DNA of 64,000 bases, taken from Phyllostachys edulis. Lineage: Eukaryota; Streptophyta; Magnoliopsida; Poales; Poaceae. The notes under the pieces were generated by a model. It did not search any database. It was not told the origin of the DNA and saw nothing but the letters and a program-made list of their open reading frames with translations. The position numbers and the translations under genes were made by a program. Location: the NCBI GenBank assembly GCA_036346405.1, contig CM070546.1:98269826-98333825 (forward strand), in the 5' to 3' direction. Positions 1 to 10,470 of the stretch are shown here, in pieces. Numbering within the stretch: the stretch's first letter is position 1; every line of letters begins with the position of its first letter.

Positions 1-668
1 GTGGCGAAACTTGGATCGTAGTGGTGTGGGGCGCAGACCGGCGGTAAAGAGCTGCACTTGTTGCATTGGCAGAGTGGATCGGCACGACAAAGGAGAGCCA
101 GCAATTGGCGCTAGTAATCCCCCACTGATCCGGTACGTCGTAGCTGCGCTAATTCTCCCAATGGATTACTGCAGATGGGAGGACCGAAGAGCATGTTCAC
201 AAAATAAGCAAATCTCGGCCAAGTCAGGGCACCCTCATTCTGTTCCAACTGGTAGAACCATTGCCGAGCAACGCCCGTGAGGTGATAAGATGCAAGCCAA
301 ACTTTCTCTTCGTCCATTGTTCGCTGGCCACGAAAAAATTGTTCGCATCTATTAAGCCAGGGCAGTGGGTCTTCTTCCCCGTCGTAGGTCGGAAAGTTGA
401 GCTTGTGGTACCGTGGTGCACCTTGACGCTCTTCTTCCCGTCCTTCTCTGCCGGCAGCAGCTCCAATCGGTTGGGACAGCTTTCGTTTGGTTGAAAATTC
501 TGGAGCTTCTTTGGTTTGTAGTGTTGCGATGGCCGCCGCGTTAGCTGCTTGCTGATTGCGTAGCTCGTGGTGCTCATCTCGCAATGCTTGTTTGTCGTCG
601 AGGATCTGTTTTAGCATCTGATCAAGCTGCAAACTCAGATCGTCAAGAGACTTGACTTCGCTCATACC
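1..668 (-). pseudogene. gag polyprotein of Ty3-gypsy element (partial, one in-frame stop)
   Basis: Gag forms the particle that packages the element RNA. I take the ATG at 668 (protein starting MSEVKSLDDL) rather than the open frame running back to 800, because the upstream part covers the primer binding site and LTR. An acidic coiled-coil-like N-terminus (LDQMLKQILDDKQALRDEH) is followed by the retrotransposon gag domain, with the motif pair WLNRCEQFF and ASYHLTGVARQWFYQLE. An in-frame TAG at 111-113 interrupts the domain at SVGDY; the frame then reads on (FLALLCRADPL) in the way the family does. So this copy is probably not functional unless the stop is read through. Confidence 0.85.
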
Positions 669-708
669 TGGTTGTGGAGTCGAAGACAGCGAGGTATGCG
701 CGGTGGTA

Positions 709-721
709 GGCTCTGATACCA
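709..721 (-). other. Primer binding site, initiator-tRNA-Met type
   Basis: The minus strand reads TGGTATCAGAGCC, the typical plant LTR-retrotransposon primer binding site complementary to the 3' end of initiator methionine tRNA. It lies 3 bases inside the LTR end and about 40 bases upstream of the likely gag start codon. Confidence 0.85.
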
Positions 722-724
722 AAT

Positions 725-1155
725 TGGTATGGCTAAATCTTCGATGTGGTGCGAGAGGAGGAAACAGGAGTTCGTGGGCTCTCGGATGAGAATGAAGCAC
801 GTATCGGGGTTTCAGTAATGGGAAGCAGTCGCCCTCGGTAGCACGATCGGACGATTTGACCGTCGTGAAGGAAGCTCTGAACTGCGCTATTGTCTTTGAA
901 TAATCTTTATTGGTTCTCTCAAAAGGATGTCTTACATATATATAGAGAGAACTCTGTAACTACTCGGAATCAAAGATAAAAGGAAACTATTCAGTATATG
1001 ATAACTATTCATAGTAACCGACAATACGTATGCTGTATTCCTACACGGACTCTGCGTCATTGTTTGCTACTGCCGAACTTGATCCGGACACTGCTGCTGA
1101 TCCTTGCGTTTTGTTACGGCGGCTATACCCCTTACCCCAATATGAGTCCATAACA
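725..1155 (-). repeat. 5' LTR of Ty3-gypsy element (431 bp)
   Basis: On the minus strand the LTR begins TGTTATGGACTC and ends CCATACCA, giving the usual TG...CA ends. It holds a TATA box (TATATATA at 936-944) and downstream of it an AATAAA polyadenylation signal (906-911), in the order expected for U3-R. The inner boundary is set by the primer binding site and the outer one by the abrupt resumption of PPO1 coding sequence. Confidence 0.8.
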
Positions 1156-4100
1156 TTTAGAAACGATCCCTGTATTTGTAGCACCCCTGATGTAGTTCAG
1201 AAGTAAAACCCTTCCAGCAGGAGCACGATTTGGAAAGAATGAGGAGCTATATATTGTTCCTAGAAAATGATACCACCAATCAGTAAAAAAAGCCAATATT
1301 AATCACAAGATAAATGCAAATAGGAGAAACCAAATTAGAGCTTGTCGATGCTTGGAGCTTAAGAGTCAGTCCCAAGAAATACCCAAAGTCTCAACACCTT
1401 GACTACGTGGATGCAACTGACCGAAACCTGGAGCTCCCCATCAATTAAGCATTCTGCTCTAATTGCTTCTTTTGGATATGAAACCGTTACAGCAGCAACT
1501 GGTGGATAATGGACTCTTGATTCTTGATAGAGCATCTACTGCATCACTCTGTGGAAGGGACAAAACAAGTTCAATTAACAGGAAGTATGCCTAGACTACT
1601 TTGGAGAGCCTAAGCAATGTGAAAACAACGACAACTTACAAGTGCAACCTACTGGTTAGTGACATATTTTTGCAGGTTTAGAGCCAGGGTTTCAAATCTC
1701 GCCTGTGATTGGCAGGTAGCGGAAAGAGCTATTAATTTAAATTTGATATTTTGAATTTCAGGTTCAAATTAATGCTTGAATTTAAGTTACCAAACTCTCC
1801 AGATTTATCAACCCCACTGGGAACCGACACTGGCCTAGCTAGGTTCAGGTTTTTTTACTGGAGCTAGTTTTTGAAACCTTGGATAGGGAGTTCTCAAACT
1901 CTTCCCCAGAAATCAGCTACAACATTGCCACATACAAAATGTATTCATAAAAACAAAATTGGACAAGGAATCTAGCAAAAATAGCAAACGTCACTAAACC
2001 AATATGGTTCACCTTGTAATATCTGACATACATTTAGACCAGACTCAACTGGTTTACCAGGTTCAAATAAGATAGGAAACCTTACAGGGTCAAGGAGGAT
2101 CAAACTGTTAAGATGTCAACCGGTCACCAAAGCAGATGCTGTTAACGGTTGATTGTGCTTAATGCTTAGGCTTCTCATGCTGTTGAACTTAGATCCTCTG
2201 CACTATTCTAAAAATCGGCCGATTAGGCCTAATAATAGGCCATATACAAGGAACAAGTGCCCTCCCAGTTTCCGTAAAATCAGCCTGTTAGGCCGTATAA
2301 TCACTAAAAGGTAGGGGTGACTGATCAAGTACCAATTACCATTTTTTAGAGCACTGGTTCTCTGGTGCTTTATCTTTTTTTTCGACATTTACTCTGTACT
2401 TCTGTAGTTAAAAAGTCTTCTCCTTTTAATATATAGTATTATACACATTAGTCTCTTGTGTCGTTTCGTCAAAACATAACATGAAAACTTACAATTTTTC
2501 TTGTTTATTTCAATTACTAAAAACATACAGTTTGATTGGTGAAGTATTGATCCAACTTGTGAATCAGTGAACCGTGGGTTTGACCGGGTTGGTCACCAAT
2601 CCAATTCTGAGAAGTATAATCTGTAAAAACAAAATCATAACTTCCCACAAAATTTCCCAATCATGTGTTCCATCCAGAAGATAGCAAGTGGTTGTTGAGA
2701 TGTCAATCAAATCAAAATGTTGTTTCAAGTTTGTTAAATGGTTGTGTAGTACTAGTACATCACCAGTGGAAATGACAGCATAGCAGAAAGAATCAATCCC
2801 TAAACGGGTGCAACTGAATGCTACTTCCTATTTCCCAATTAAGTGATATGGAGGATCTCAGGAAGCTAAGACTCAAGCGTCTCTTGGAACATGAAAGTTA
2901 ATTCGTTACACTTACTGAAAGTGGGTGCAAGATATCGCTAGCAACATACGACGGAACGGTAATGATAACACTTTTAGCCTGCACTGAAACAACTCCTTCT
3001 GGAGTTTCATACACTAATACATATCCCTGGTTGTCCGACTTTGTAATACTTGTAAGTTTCCATGACAGTTTGACTTTATTACCCAACCTAACAATGGAGG
3101 AAATGCAGATTAGCACATGGTTAAGTACTAAAGTGACACCTAGTACCAAAATAATTACTAGTTCATGATCAGGTCTATGTACAAGCAATTCACACGCTAA
3201 CATGCTCTATAAACTGTCCTCGTGAGATGTCTATTGATGATTAGGAATCATCTGCCTATATTTTAGGCAGAATTAGTAGCAACTAGCAACAATTTGAGAA
3301 TGGTAGAATAAGTGATTGAGCCATCTACCATCCATCCATCCATATGCTTCGGATGATGATGCAATGGTATAGGAATGAATTCCACATAGAACAACAGTTA
3401 CTTTACCTAGATAGCTGTCCATCTATCTGAACAATCTACACTCAAGAACACCTCATATCTGTAGTTGAATCACTAGGTAAATACACAACACAATGAGGAC
3501 AAACCTAGATGTAATAGCATTTGGGAGCATGGCTAGGCCCTTCCTGAAAGATGCAACCGTCTGGCCCTTTGGCTTCGGAAGTGGTGAAAACTGATCAGTA
3601 AAATGGAACAACTAAATGATGCAACCAAAAAAAGTACAGTGTTCACTTACGGATCTCTCGGTGGCTTGGGATTCTCCCCCCTGTCCTGAATTGTTTTGAT
3701 GGTTCCACCAATAACACTAGCTCCAGTCTCCTCCAGCCTCCACACCTTCCCAAATGCAGCCTTCATACTGAGCTTTGAAGGATCACCAGCATACACACCT
3801 AAAATTAACATTGAAAATGTTACATTCTTATAGGAATCATTGCAAGCAGTAGGCTGGAACAAACAGCCATTGCACAGTACAATAAACACCTGAGCAGAAA
3901 GGTTCGATGAGGTGCTCGAAGACCTCTGCGCCAAGGTTGCGGCGCACAAAGTCCTCCACCGACTCCTCACGCTCCTGAAACCTTCGCTGGAAGCGCTCAG
4001 CCCAATTGTTGGCCACAACAGAACAAACGAAATTCACAAAAAGAACCAAGAATGCAACACGGGGATACCACAAACTGGAGGAGGCGGGCGAATGCCGAGC

Positions 4101-4639
4101 GCGCCAAGGCCCGCCCTGAGCTTGCCGGGGATGTTCATGAGGTCGAAGAAGGGCAGGTCGGCGGACTTAGAAGGCACCGGCCTCAGCTTCCCCTCCCACA
4201 GCACGAACCGCGGCGCGTTCATTCATGTCTGTATGCGTACGTCCCCAAGAACACAAGAAGAAGAAGAGGGGGAAGCGAGCAAGAAGCGTACGGCCATGGT
4301 GAGGACGGGGTCGGAGGGCTGGAAGCTGTTGGGTCCCTCCTCCCAGAGGTACCCCTCGTCGGGGCGCTCGATGGTGGTGATGTTGCCGCCGGAGCAGGCG
4401 CGGGCCTCCGTGACGAGCACGTCGCTGACGCCGTGCCGGGTGGCCAGCGCCTGCGCGGTGCAGAGGCCGTTGATGCCGCCGCCCACTACGACGCAGTCCG
4501 CGGACACCCGCGCGCCAGGCGCTGCTAGGGCCTCGGCCGCGTCGCTGGCGATCGCGCAGCTCACGTGGACGCGGCGGGGCCGCGCGGGGGGACGCAGGCG
4601 GAGATGCGGCGGCGCGGCCGTGGCGGTGGCGGCGACCAT
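1156..4639 (-). pseudogene. PPO1: Protoporphyrinogen oxidase, chloroplast type (PPO1), exons 1-8, disrupted
   Basis: The family oxidises protoporphyrinogen IX to protoporphyrin IX, the last step shared by haem and chlorophyll synthesis, and is the target of diphenyl-ether herbicides. Exons as I read them (minus strand): 4292-4639 with ATG at 4639, a short transit-peptide-like N-terminus and the FAD-binding motif VVVGGGINGLCTAQAL; 4076-~4219; 3890-3974; 3651-3798; 3504-~3582; 2916-3087; 1383-1548; 1156-1259. Most have GT donors and AG acceptors. Damage: about 13 residues between exon 1 (ends PVLTMA) and NAPRFVLW are missing and TGA stands in frame just before; no AG precedes LPKPKGQTV of exon 5; exon 7 has a 7-bp tandem duplication (ATCAAGA) and a 1-bp loss at GELQ/GFGQ; exon 8 is cut after TNTGIVSK by the gypsy LTR. 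A relic of a real gene, or a damaged duplicate. Confidence 0.9.
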
Positions 4640-5228
4640 TTCCGTCGCTTTGGGAGGGAGTGCGGAGTGGATGACGCGATGCGGGTGCGGCTGCGTTGGT
4701 TGGTTGGTTGGTTGGGACTTCGGATGGCCCACTTGAACCGCGGAACGAATGGGCTGGGAATCAGCATTCTGGTTTGTGATTGGTCGTGCGCCGTAGATCT
4801 GGTTAGGTGACAAGCCTTATCTGTGCTTGGGCTTGCCAATATGGGCCGTGCTTGCCCGCTTTTATGGGTTCACAACTCGCGCGCACACATTCCAAGAGAA
4901 AAAACAAAGTGTATCCTTCTATCAAAAAAGAGAGAGAACAAAAGTAGAGCCCTAGTTTTCCACGTCAAAATTTAGATAGCAAAACATATTACTGTATTTA
5001 TATGTCTGCAAAACAGTAAACCTAGTATTTGGAGTTTAGATTGAATGAATATCCAATGTTTTGTGGATAGAGGTTATTATGCAGACAGAGTTCTCAAATA
5101 ATGAGGTAAACCAGCTTGGAAGAATTATCCCCCAAAGGCCACTTCTTATGACAAAATTAGCCACACTCCTATATTCACACAATTTATACATGCATTCTTC
5201 TCTAGAATTGTGCAATGTTGTATGTTTT
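4640..5228. other. Upstream region of PPO1; no gene seen
   Basis: This is the 5' flank of the PPO1 relic up to the MULE at 5229. The minus strand holds GGCCCA/AGCCCA-type elements (near 4752 and 4840) and a CATAAAAG stretch near 4860 that could be a weak TATA box, consistent with a housekeeping promoter. I see no coding sequence here. Confidence 0.4.
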
Positions 5229-5318
5229 GGAATTTTTTTAAAATAATATTTTTTAAAAGATAATTACAAAAATAAATAATCGCCCCAAAAAATTACAAAT
5301 ATGTGTCTCTATCGCGAG
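5229..5318 (+). repeat. Left terminal inverted repeat of MULE
   Basis: AT-rich repeat matching the reverse complement of 12530-12621 over its whole length, including the shared word ACAAAAATAAATA. The preceding 9 bases are the target duplication. Confidence 0.75.
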
Positions 5319-5319
5319 T

Positions 5320-5660
5320 CGTCATTTGACTTGTCGCCATTTCAAATGGCGACAGGTAGTTAACACCCTAAACTGATTTGTCTACTTATGATTTTCATAA
5401 ATTTTCAATGGTACAGAATCTGTTAGATTCACAATAATATTTTGTGATCGTCGTATGTTGTTAGTGCAGTGAATTTCTGAAAAATTTTGCGAGGACGATT
5501 GAGTATCAATGATTCGTAAGTAGGAAGATAATGATATTGTGATGCGCCCGGGAATTCATATACTTGCTCATGTACATGCACGGCATATTATTGCTACCTG
5601 TTGCCACTTCAACTAGCGACAGGGAGATGTTGTCAGTTGAACTGGCGACATGACCCTAAT
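5320..5660. repeat. Palindromic GTCGCC...GGCGAC repeats, left side
   Basis: Short palindromes of the form TGTCGCC-AxTT-xAA-xT-GGCGACA occur at 5333-5356 and, more decayed, at 5598-5650. They mirror a denser cluster inside the right end (12355-12540), so they look like subterminal repeats of this MULE family. Confidence 0.6.
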
Positions 5661-5699
5661 GCTGGTTGGTGTGTTTGTTATTTTCGTAGATTCGAAACG

Positions 5700-5840
5700 G
5701 TGCTAAATATGTTAGCGTTGCGTCAGCTGGAAGGTAAGTTATATTGTGATGCACTAGAGAATTTTGTGAGGACGATTGAGGTATTAATGATTCGTAAGTA
5801 GGAAGGTAAGTTATATTGCGATGCACTAGAGAATTCACAC
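5700..5840 (+). repeat. Imperfect tandem duplication (~70 bp)
   Basis: The words GGAAGGTAAGTTATATTG and GATGCACTAGAGAATT occur twice in a row (from 5729 and from 5801), with ATTGAGGTATTAATGATTCG between the copies and a related phrase at about 5485-5545. No coding function is seen. Confidence 0.6.
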
Positions 5841-5975
5841 ACGATGCACAATATTGAAGAAATGGTGCAACAATAACAACACAGCAGTTGATCCAACAAG
5901 AGGGGTTACATGGCACGTAGGCTAATGAACCAAGGACGGTACACGCATGCCTTTAGGGAATTAGAAATACATGGG

Positions 5976-6480
5976 ACATATGGATGAAGAGGGTCGGACT
6001 ACTGCGTGGACCGAGGCCATTTGCCCTTCCTTGCGAGCTCAGCGTTGTACTCCTCGTCGGCCACCTTGGCCTCGACTGTCATTTCCCTCTTTTTCTCGCG
6101 CTCCCTCTTGCGAGCCTCGCGCTCCCGGTGCCTACACGCCTCAAGATGGGTCTGCGTCTCCCGCTAGATACGCTGGTTGTGCTTTTCGGTGCGACACTCC
6201 TCCTCCCTCCTCTCGCGGTCCTTATTGGCATCCCACTCCTCGCAGTTGAAAGTCCATTGGTCGTGTGGGTGGATCTCTAGGTCGGTCCACTTGCGGTAGC
6301 CACATAGCGGATCCGGGGACTACGAGTAGATGGGAGAGGTTGTTAGTGCAGACTTTCAAAGAGAAATGGTAGGGGAACATACTGCTACCTGTCCTTACTG
6401 GCTGCCGATAGCATCTCGTGTCCCAACGGCAGTTGGGATAGTTGCTAGAATAGTTCACGCAACCCCAGTAATGCAGGCCC
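5976..6480 (-). pseudogene. Decayed TE-carried protein with Cys-rich start and charged coiled-coil tail
   Basis: On the minus strand a broken reading frame begins with a Cys/Trp-rich block (GCVNYSSNYPNCRWDTRCYR), continues after a gap with CGYRKWTDLEIHPHDQWTF, and ends in a strongly charged helix (EREARKREREKKREM) closing at WPRSTQ then stop. In-frame stops and frame changes show decay. The layout, a small zinc-binding-like domain followed by a long charged helix, resembles proteins often carried by grass DNA transposons, but I cannot name the family with confidence. Confidence 0.4.
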
Positions 6481-6860
6481 AGGCTTAGCCAGTGTTTGGA
6501 CTTGAAGAACTTGCATATGTCCCTGAACTAATAGAAGGGCGGTGTAGCCCCCCCCCTAGGCGGGTGTTGCGATGAACGCTTGGTTGGGATGTTCTGGTAG
6601 GGGTTGCTGCTATAGGGGGCGGTGTCATTGCGGGGAGGTGGCCTCCTAGCACGCTCTGTTTGTTCCTCCTAGGCCGCATACTCTCTTTTCATTTCGCGGA
6701 TCTCCTCCTAGTGCTTGTCCATCTGAGCGAGATGTGTTGAAGTCTGGATGCAGGAAAAACCCGGCGTGGAAGGGGTAGTACTTATATGCCGAACCGGCAC
6801 TGCGTACGCGACTGAATGCTAATTCAGTTGAAGGAAATTCGCGTCCGAGAGGCAGCGGCC

Positions 6861-7050
6861 CTGAAAAGCTGCCTCGTCGGGTGACGTCGTCCTAAAAAGC
6901 TGACTCGTCGCGTGACGTCGTCCTGAAAAGCTATCTCGTCGGGTCACATCGTCCTGAAAAGCTAACTCGTCGAGTCACGTCGTCCTAAAAAACTGACTCA
7001 TCGGGTCACGTCGCTCTGCAAAGCTGACTTGTCGGGTCACGTCGTCCTAA
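6861..7050 (+). repeat. 31-bp minisatellite, left part
   Basis: About six copies of a 31-base unit with core AAAAGCTGACTCGTCGGGTC then ACGTCGTC. The array is cut at 7050 by CACTA-1 and continues after it at 10491. Confidence 0.85.
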
Positions 7051-7089
7051 CACTACTACAAAAATGCTAATACTAGACGCCTGATCACC

Positions 7090-7400
7090 GACAGTTGATC
7101 GAAACCATCTGTATTATACACAATCACAAATAATTTTTGTTTAGAGATCGTCTGTGTAATTGGATGCGCTAAAAACCGCCTGTGAAGAGGTAATATCACA
7201 GACGGTTCATATTGAAAACCGTCTGTGAAGTATCACAGACGGTTAATAGACAGTTCTAAACACGAACTGTCTCTGATAATTGTAGACTTCACAAACGGTT
7301 CATATTGAAAACCATCTGTGAAACATCACAGACGATTCATATTTAGAACCGTCTGTGATAATTGTAGACTTCACAGATGGTTTTTAATTATAACCGTTTG
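7090..7400. repeat. Subterminal CACAGACGGTT repeats of CACTA-1, left
   Basis: Alternating direct and inverted copies of an 11-13 base word (TCACAGACGGTT and AACCGTCTGTGA), the usual transposase-binding arrangement of CACTA elements. Spacing is roughly 20-40 bases. Confidence 0.85.
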
Positions 7401-7525
7401 AGATAATGTAGCTTCAGCTAGCTCCAGTGAGTTCCTTCGTCGTCGATGCGTCTCTTCATTGCATCAATGCCGCTTCGACTCCCCGATGTGTCTCTTCATC
7501 TCATGCGCCAAATTTATTCCTTGTT

Positions 7526-7533
7526 TTATAAAA
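7526..7533 (+). promoter_or_regulatory. TATA box of the CACTA-1 ORF
   Basis: TTATAAAA lies about 70 bases upstream of the ancestral ATG at 7599. The homologous ORF in CACTA-2 has CTATAAATAG at nearly the same distance, which supports a shared promoter. Confidence 0.5.
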
Positions 7534-7598
7534 CGGATCATCTGCCATCGAAGATGATCATCCCCACATATAACTCTACTACTTCTAAAAAAGCAGAA

Positions 7599-8140
7599 AT
7601 GGCTCCCGCTTCTGTTTCCTAGTCATTGACATTGATGGCCTGTCTGGCCGTACTGTACAAGCAACTCTCCGGCCGTACATTGGCGGATTTTGTGGAAGAA
7701 CACTGTTTCAACAGTGTCTTCACTCCTCTATCCGAGGATTTGCCAGAGCAGGTGACGACCACCTTTCGTCGTCTTGACATCCTCCTCCACCGCGTCTTCC
7801 GGGTGATCTCCCACTTCCGGCGAGTTTACCGCATCATCGATGTGGTCCTCCACAATGACGTTGCACGTCTCCAAGAGGCTTGCCGTGACTTGGACTGTTT
7901 AATCGAGGCGGCGGGCGATCGAGTCGACCATGTCGAGACCCCTCAAGCAAGGGAAGAGAGCATATGGGTTCAATTCTTCTTGATTCAACAGTCCGAGGGT
8001 CTTTGGGAGACACTTTCGAGCGAAGCGTCGTGAGTGGGCGATTTCGGCTTCGTCACGATCACGAACCGTCCAATGCTGACATCGCTGCCTACAAAGTCTT
8101 GAAGACAGAGATAGCATCCTACCTCCGCCACTAGAAAAAC
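7599..8140 (+). pseudogene. Unknown CACTA-borne ORF, copy in CACTA-1
   Basis: Not a family I recognise. The copy in CACTA-2 starts with an ATG that aligns to 7599, but here TAG follows seven codons later (7620-7622). An open frame remains from the ATG at 7635 to 8033 (132 residues). The protein is helical-looking with FTPLSEDLPEQV, then a basic stretch TFRRLDILLHRVFRVISHFRRVYR, then LQEACRDLDCLIEAA. Homology to CACTA-2 continues past the stop to about 8133 (ACCTCCGCCACTAGAAAAAC), so the frame is also shortened at its end. It has its own TATA box and sits just inside the left subterminal repeats, pointing inwards. Confidence 0.6.
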
Positions 8141-8374
8141 TTTGTTTATTTAGGTTTCTACTTTTTTTAATCTTTGTAACAGTTGACGGTTTAGTTGCTA
8201 ACAAATTTATTATATCCGATCTGTGTGATATATATATATATATGTATGTATCGATCATAGTTAAAGAAAAATTTCAGTAGCATTTCAATGACAAAATTGA
8301 CATATAAACATGTAATTTCTTCATGTCATGTAAATGTATACACGAGAATATATATATACGCTCAAAACATAGAA

Positions 8375-8920
8375 CTTGAGAACAACCATATCATGGACGG
8401 TTCCATAATAGAACCATTTGTGATATGTCTTTATAAGTAGAAACCTGCTAGGGTTTGCGCCGTAACTCGCGTCGTCGCTCCCCAGCGCCCTTACTCTCGT
8501 CCGTTCTCCTCCCTACCCGAGTGCCCCCGACCTCGACGCCGCTGCTTGTGCCACAACTACAGTGGCACTACCTTCCCCTCTTGCTCCTCCCCCCGGCGTG
8601 CGCGACCCTGGCTTCCTCTCCACTGGCGATGTCGAGGTCAGATGTACAGATCTATCACCTATTGGTTGTGTACTGTTGGTATTCATGTGAGCCGAACTCC
8701 TCCTCCCTCTCGCCGCTAGCTCCCGCACCTTCGGATCAAGCTCCCTCCTCCCTACACCGCCGGATCAAGCTCCCAGTCCTCCCTCACTGCACCACCGGCC
8801 CTGGCTCCTCCTCCCTACGCCGTAGCTCCAGCTCCTCCTCCCTCTCGCCGCCGGCTCGCTGCGCCACCTCGGACCTCCCTCGCGCCTCTAACCTCTCCGG
8901 CTCTCCCACTAACACGTAAG
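8375..8920 (+). other. Internal repeat pair and GC-rich exon-like segment of CACTA-1
   Basis: An inverted pair of the subterminal word (near 8385-8425) is followed by a leader beginning GCTAGGGTTTGCGCCG and a GC-rich, Pro/Ser-coding stretch ending ACTAACACGTAAGT, a plausible 5' splice site. CACTA-2 has the same layout at 53970-54640 and CACTA-3 a minus-strand version at 29260-29035. I read it as the promoter and first exon of the element's own gene, whose later exons are deleted here. Confidence 0.5.
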
Positions 8921-9239
8921 TCCCCTTCTTGTCTTCTTGATGTTGTTTGGTTGTTGGTTGATGCTGATGGTGATAGCCATTGGCCAGAGCCCAGATGCTA
9001 AATGTGTAATACATACATACATGAAGAGAAGTGTAAATGTGTAATACATACATGTAGAGAGAAGTAGAGAAATCATAAAAATAAATGAATGCAATGATCC
9101 ATGCATATGCTTGTTCTTATGATGTCTTTTATTTAGCCTTGTTGTCTTTTATTTAGTCATGTAACCTAGCACCGCAGCTCCCCGCCTCCCCCGCAGTTTG
9201 AATGATTATGCACTTGTGCTGATTGCTGATTACTGAATG

Positions 9240-9560
9240 AGTGAATTCAGAAGTGTAAGTGTTGTATGCTATTGAAGTATTGCGTTGTTGATATGTATGT
9301 GTTGTTCTCTATTGATATGTTATATTGTTATGAGTTATGACTTATTCAGAAGTGTCAAGTGTTGTCTCTGCTATTGATATGTATGGGTTGTTGATATGTT
9401 ATAACTTATTGGGTTGTTGATATGTATGGGCTACTGATATGTTACATTGTTATGAGTTATGACTTATTCAAAAGTGTCAAGTGTTGTCTGCTATTGATAG
9501 TGGAAACTTGCTTGGTGAACCATGGGCTATTGATATGTATGATTGATGATTTGCAAAAAT
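9240..9560 (+). repeat. AT-rich tandem repeats (TATTGATATGTATGGGTTG family)
   Basis: Irregular repeats of TTGATATGTATG and TTATGAGTTATGACTTATTC, about 20-60 bases per unit. Nothing coding is visible. Confidence 0.6.
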
Positions 9561-9689
9561 AGATGTCTAAAATGTGTGATATGTATGTTATGACTTAGTG
9601 TTGATTTGTCATTTTGTCAAGATGTCATCCGTTGCTTCTTTCTCCTACCTTGCATCCTAGGTACGTGCTACCATTCCATTCCTAATATC

Positions 9690-9739
9690 TTCTCTATAAA
9701 GTCTCCAGCGTTGGTGCTTATGCCTTTAAAACCAGCATC

Positions 9740-9796
<57 letters not shown>

Positions 9797-10083
9797 TTGT
9801 TTGTAGTCCTTAGCCACTTTAGGAATTAGTCCATCCATGACAACAGATGATTTCTAGGATGATCCACATCACTTTCTTAACTTCATAAAGACGTGGATGC
9901 GAGGTACTGACCAGAAGTGGCATCATGTATCAATAACCGTGCTAATTGATGCCATGTCCCGACGTCATAGTGCTGCGCATACTTCTCAAACTTGTATTAA
10001 CTCGATGAAGTGGCGTGGATGCGTGGTCACTCTTCCTCCTCATGTCATGTGGACGTCTTCCTAAAGTGGCCGAGAGACTACTT

Positions 10084-10133
<50 letters not shown>

Positions 10134-10180
10134 CCGGTTTTAAAGGCACAAGCACCACTACTTGGAGGCTTTATAGAGAA
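9690..10180. repeat. Foldback hairpin with ~140-150-bp arms in CACTA-1
   Basis: The left arm (about 9690-9845) matches the reverse complement of the right arm (about 10040-10180). The outer 55 bases (CTCTATAAAG ... GGTGCTTATGCCTTTAAAA) match closely, then both arms run into (TA)n at 9744-9792 and 10089-10129, and pairing resumes inside (GCCACTTTAGGA). The loop is about 200 bases. It could be an old MITE-like insertion or an inverted duplication. Confidence 0.7.
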
Positions 10181-10194
10181 AAGTCATCACGAGC

Positions 10195-10470
10195 GGTTTC
10201 TTCACTACAAACCGTCTATGATATATCAGTCATCGTAGACGGTTTCAGCTAAAAATCGCCTGTGATATATCAGTCATCACAGACGGTTTCAACTAAAAGC
10301 CGTTTGTGATAGTTGTCTATCACAGACGGTTCTCAGTTAATAACCATCTGTGACAGTATGCATCACAGATGGTTTGAAAACCGTCTTTCATGACCTCATG
10401 TCATCACTGACCCATAAACTCAGACGGCTCACGAAACCGTCTATGATGACGTTTTTGAACCGTTTGTGAA
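10195..10470. repeat. Subterminal CACAGACGGTT repeats of CACTA-1, right
   Basis: Same word family as at the left end, in both orientations, ending about 20 bases before the right terminus. Confidence 0.85.

Larger units (their letters stand above)
1..1155 (-). mobile_element. Ty3-gypsy retrotransposon, 5' end, inserted in PPO1 exon 8
   Basis: Reading on the minus strand, this is a 5' LTR (725-1155), a 3-base spacer, a primer binding site (709-721) and the start of gag (from 668). The rest of the element lies beyond the window start, so the second LTR and the target duplication cannot be checked; the host-side flank begins TTTAG at 1156. The insertion cuts the coding part of PPO1 exon 8 and both are on the minus strand. 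The length of the missing part is unknown. Confidence 0.85.

Noticed and set aside
1549..2915. A gene in the 1.37-kb PPO1 intron
   Set aside because: Only short AT-rich frames; nothing with a motif, and the exon borders on both sides belong to PPO1.
3912..4736. Long plus-strand open frame (274 residues) over PPO1 exons 1-3
   Set aside because: It is the antisense shadow of GC-rich PPO1 exons, with no motif and no promoter.
7090..7400. Regular short repeats resembling a CRISPR array
   Set aside because: Repeat orientation alternates, spacers are irregular, and the array lies inside CACTA ends of a plant transposon; these are subterminal repeats.
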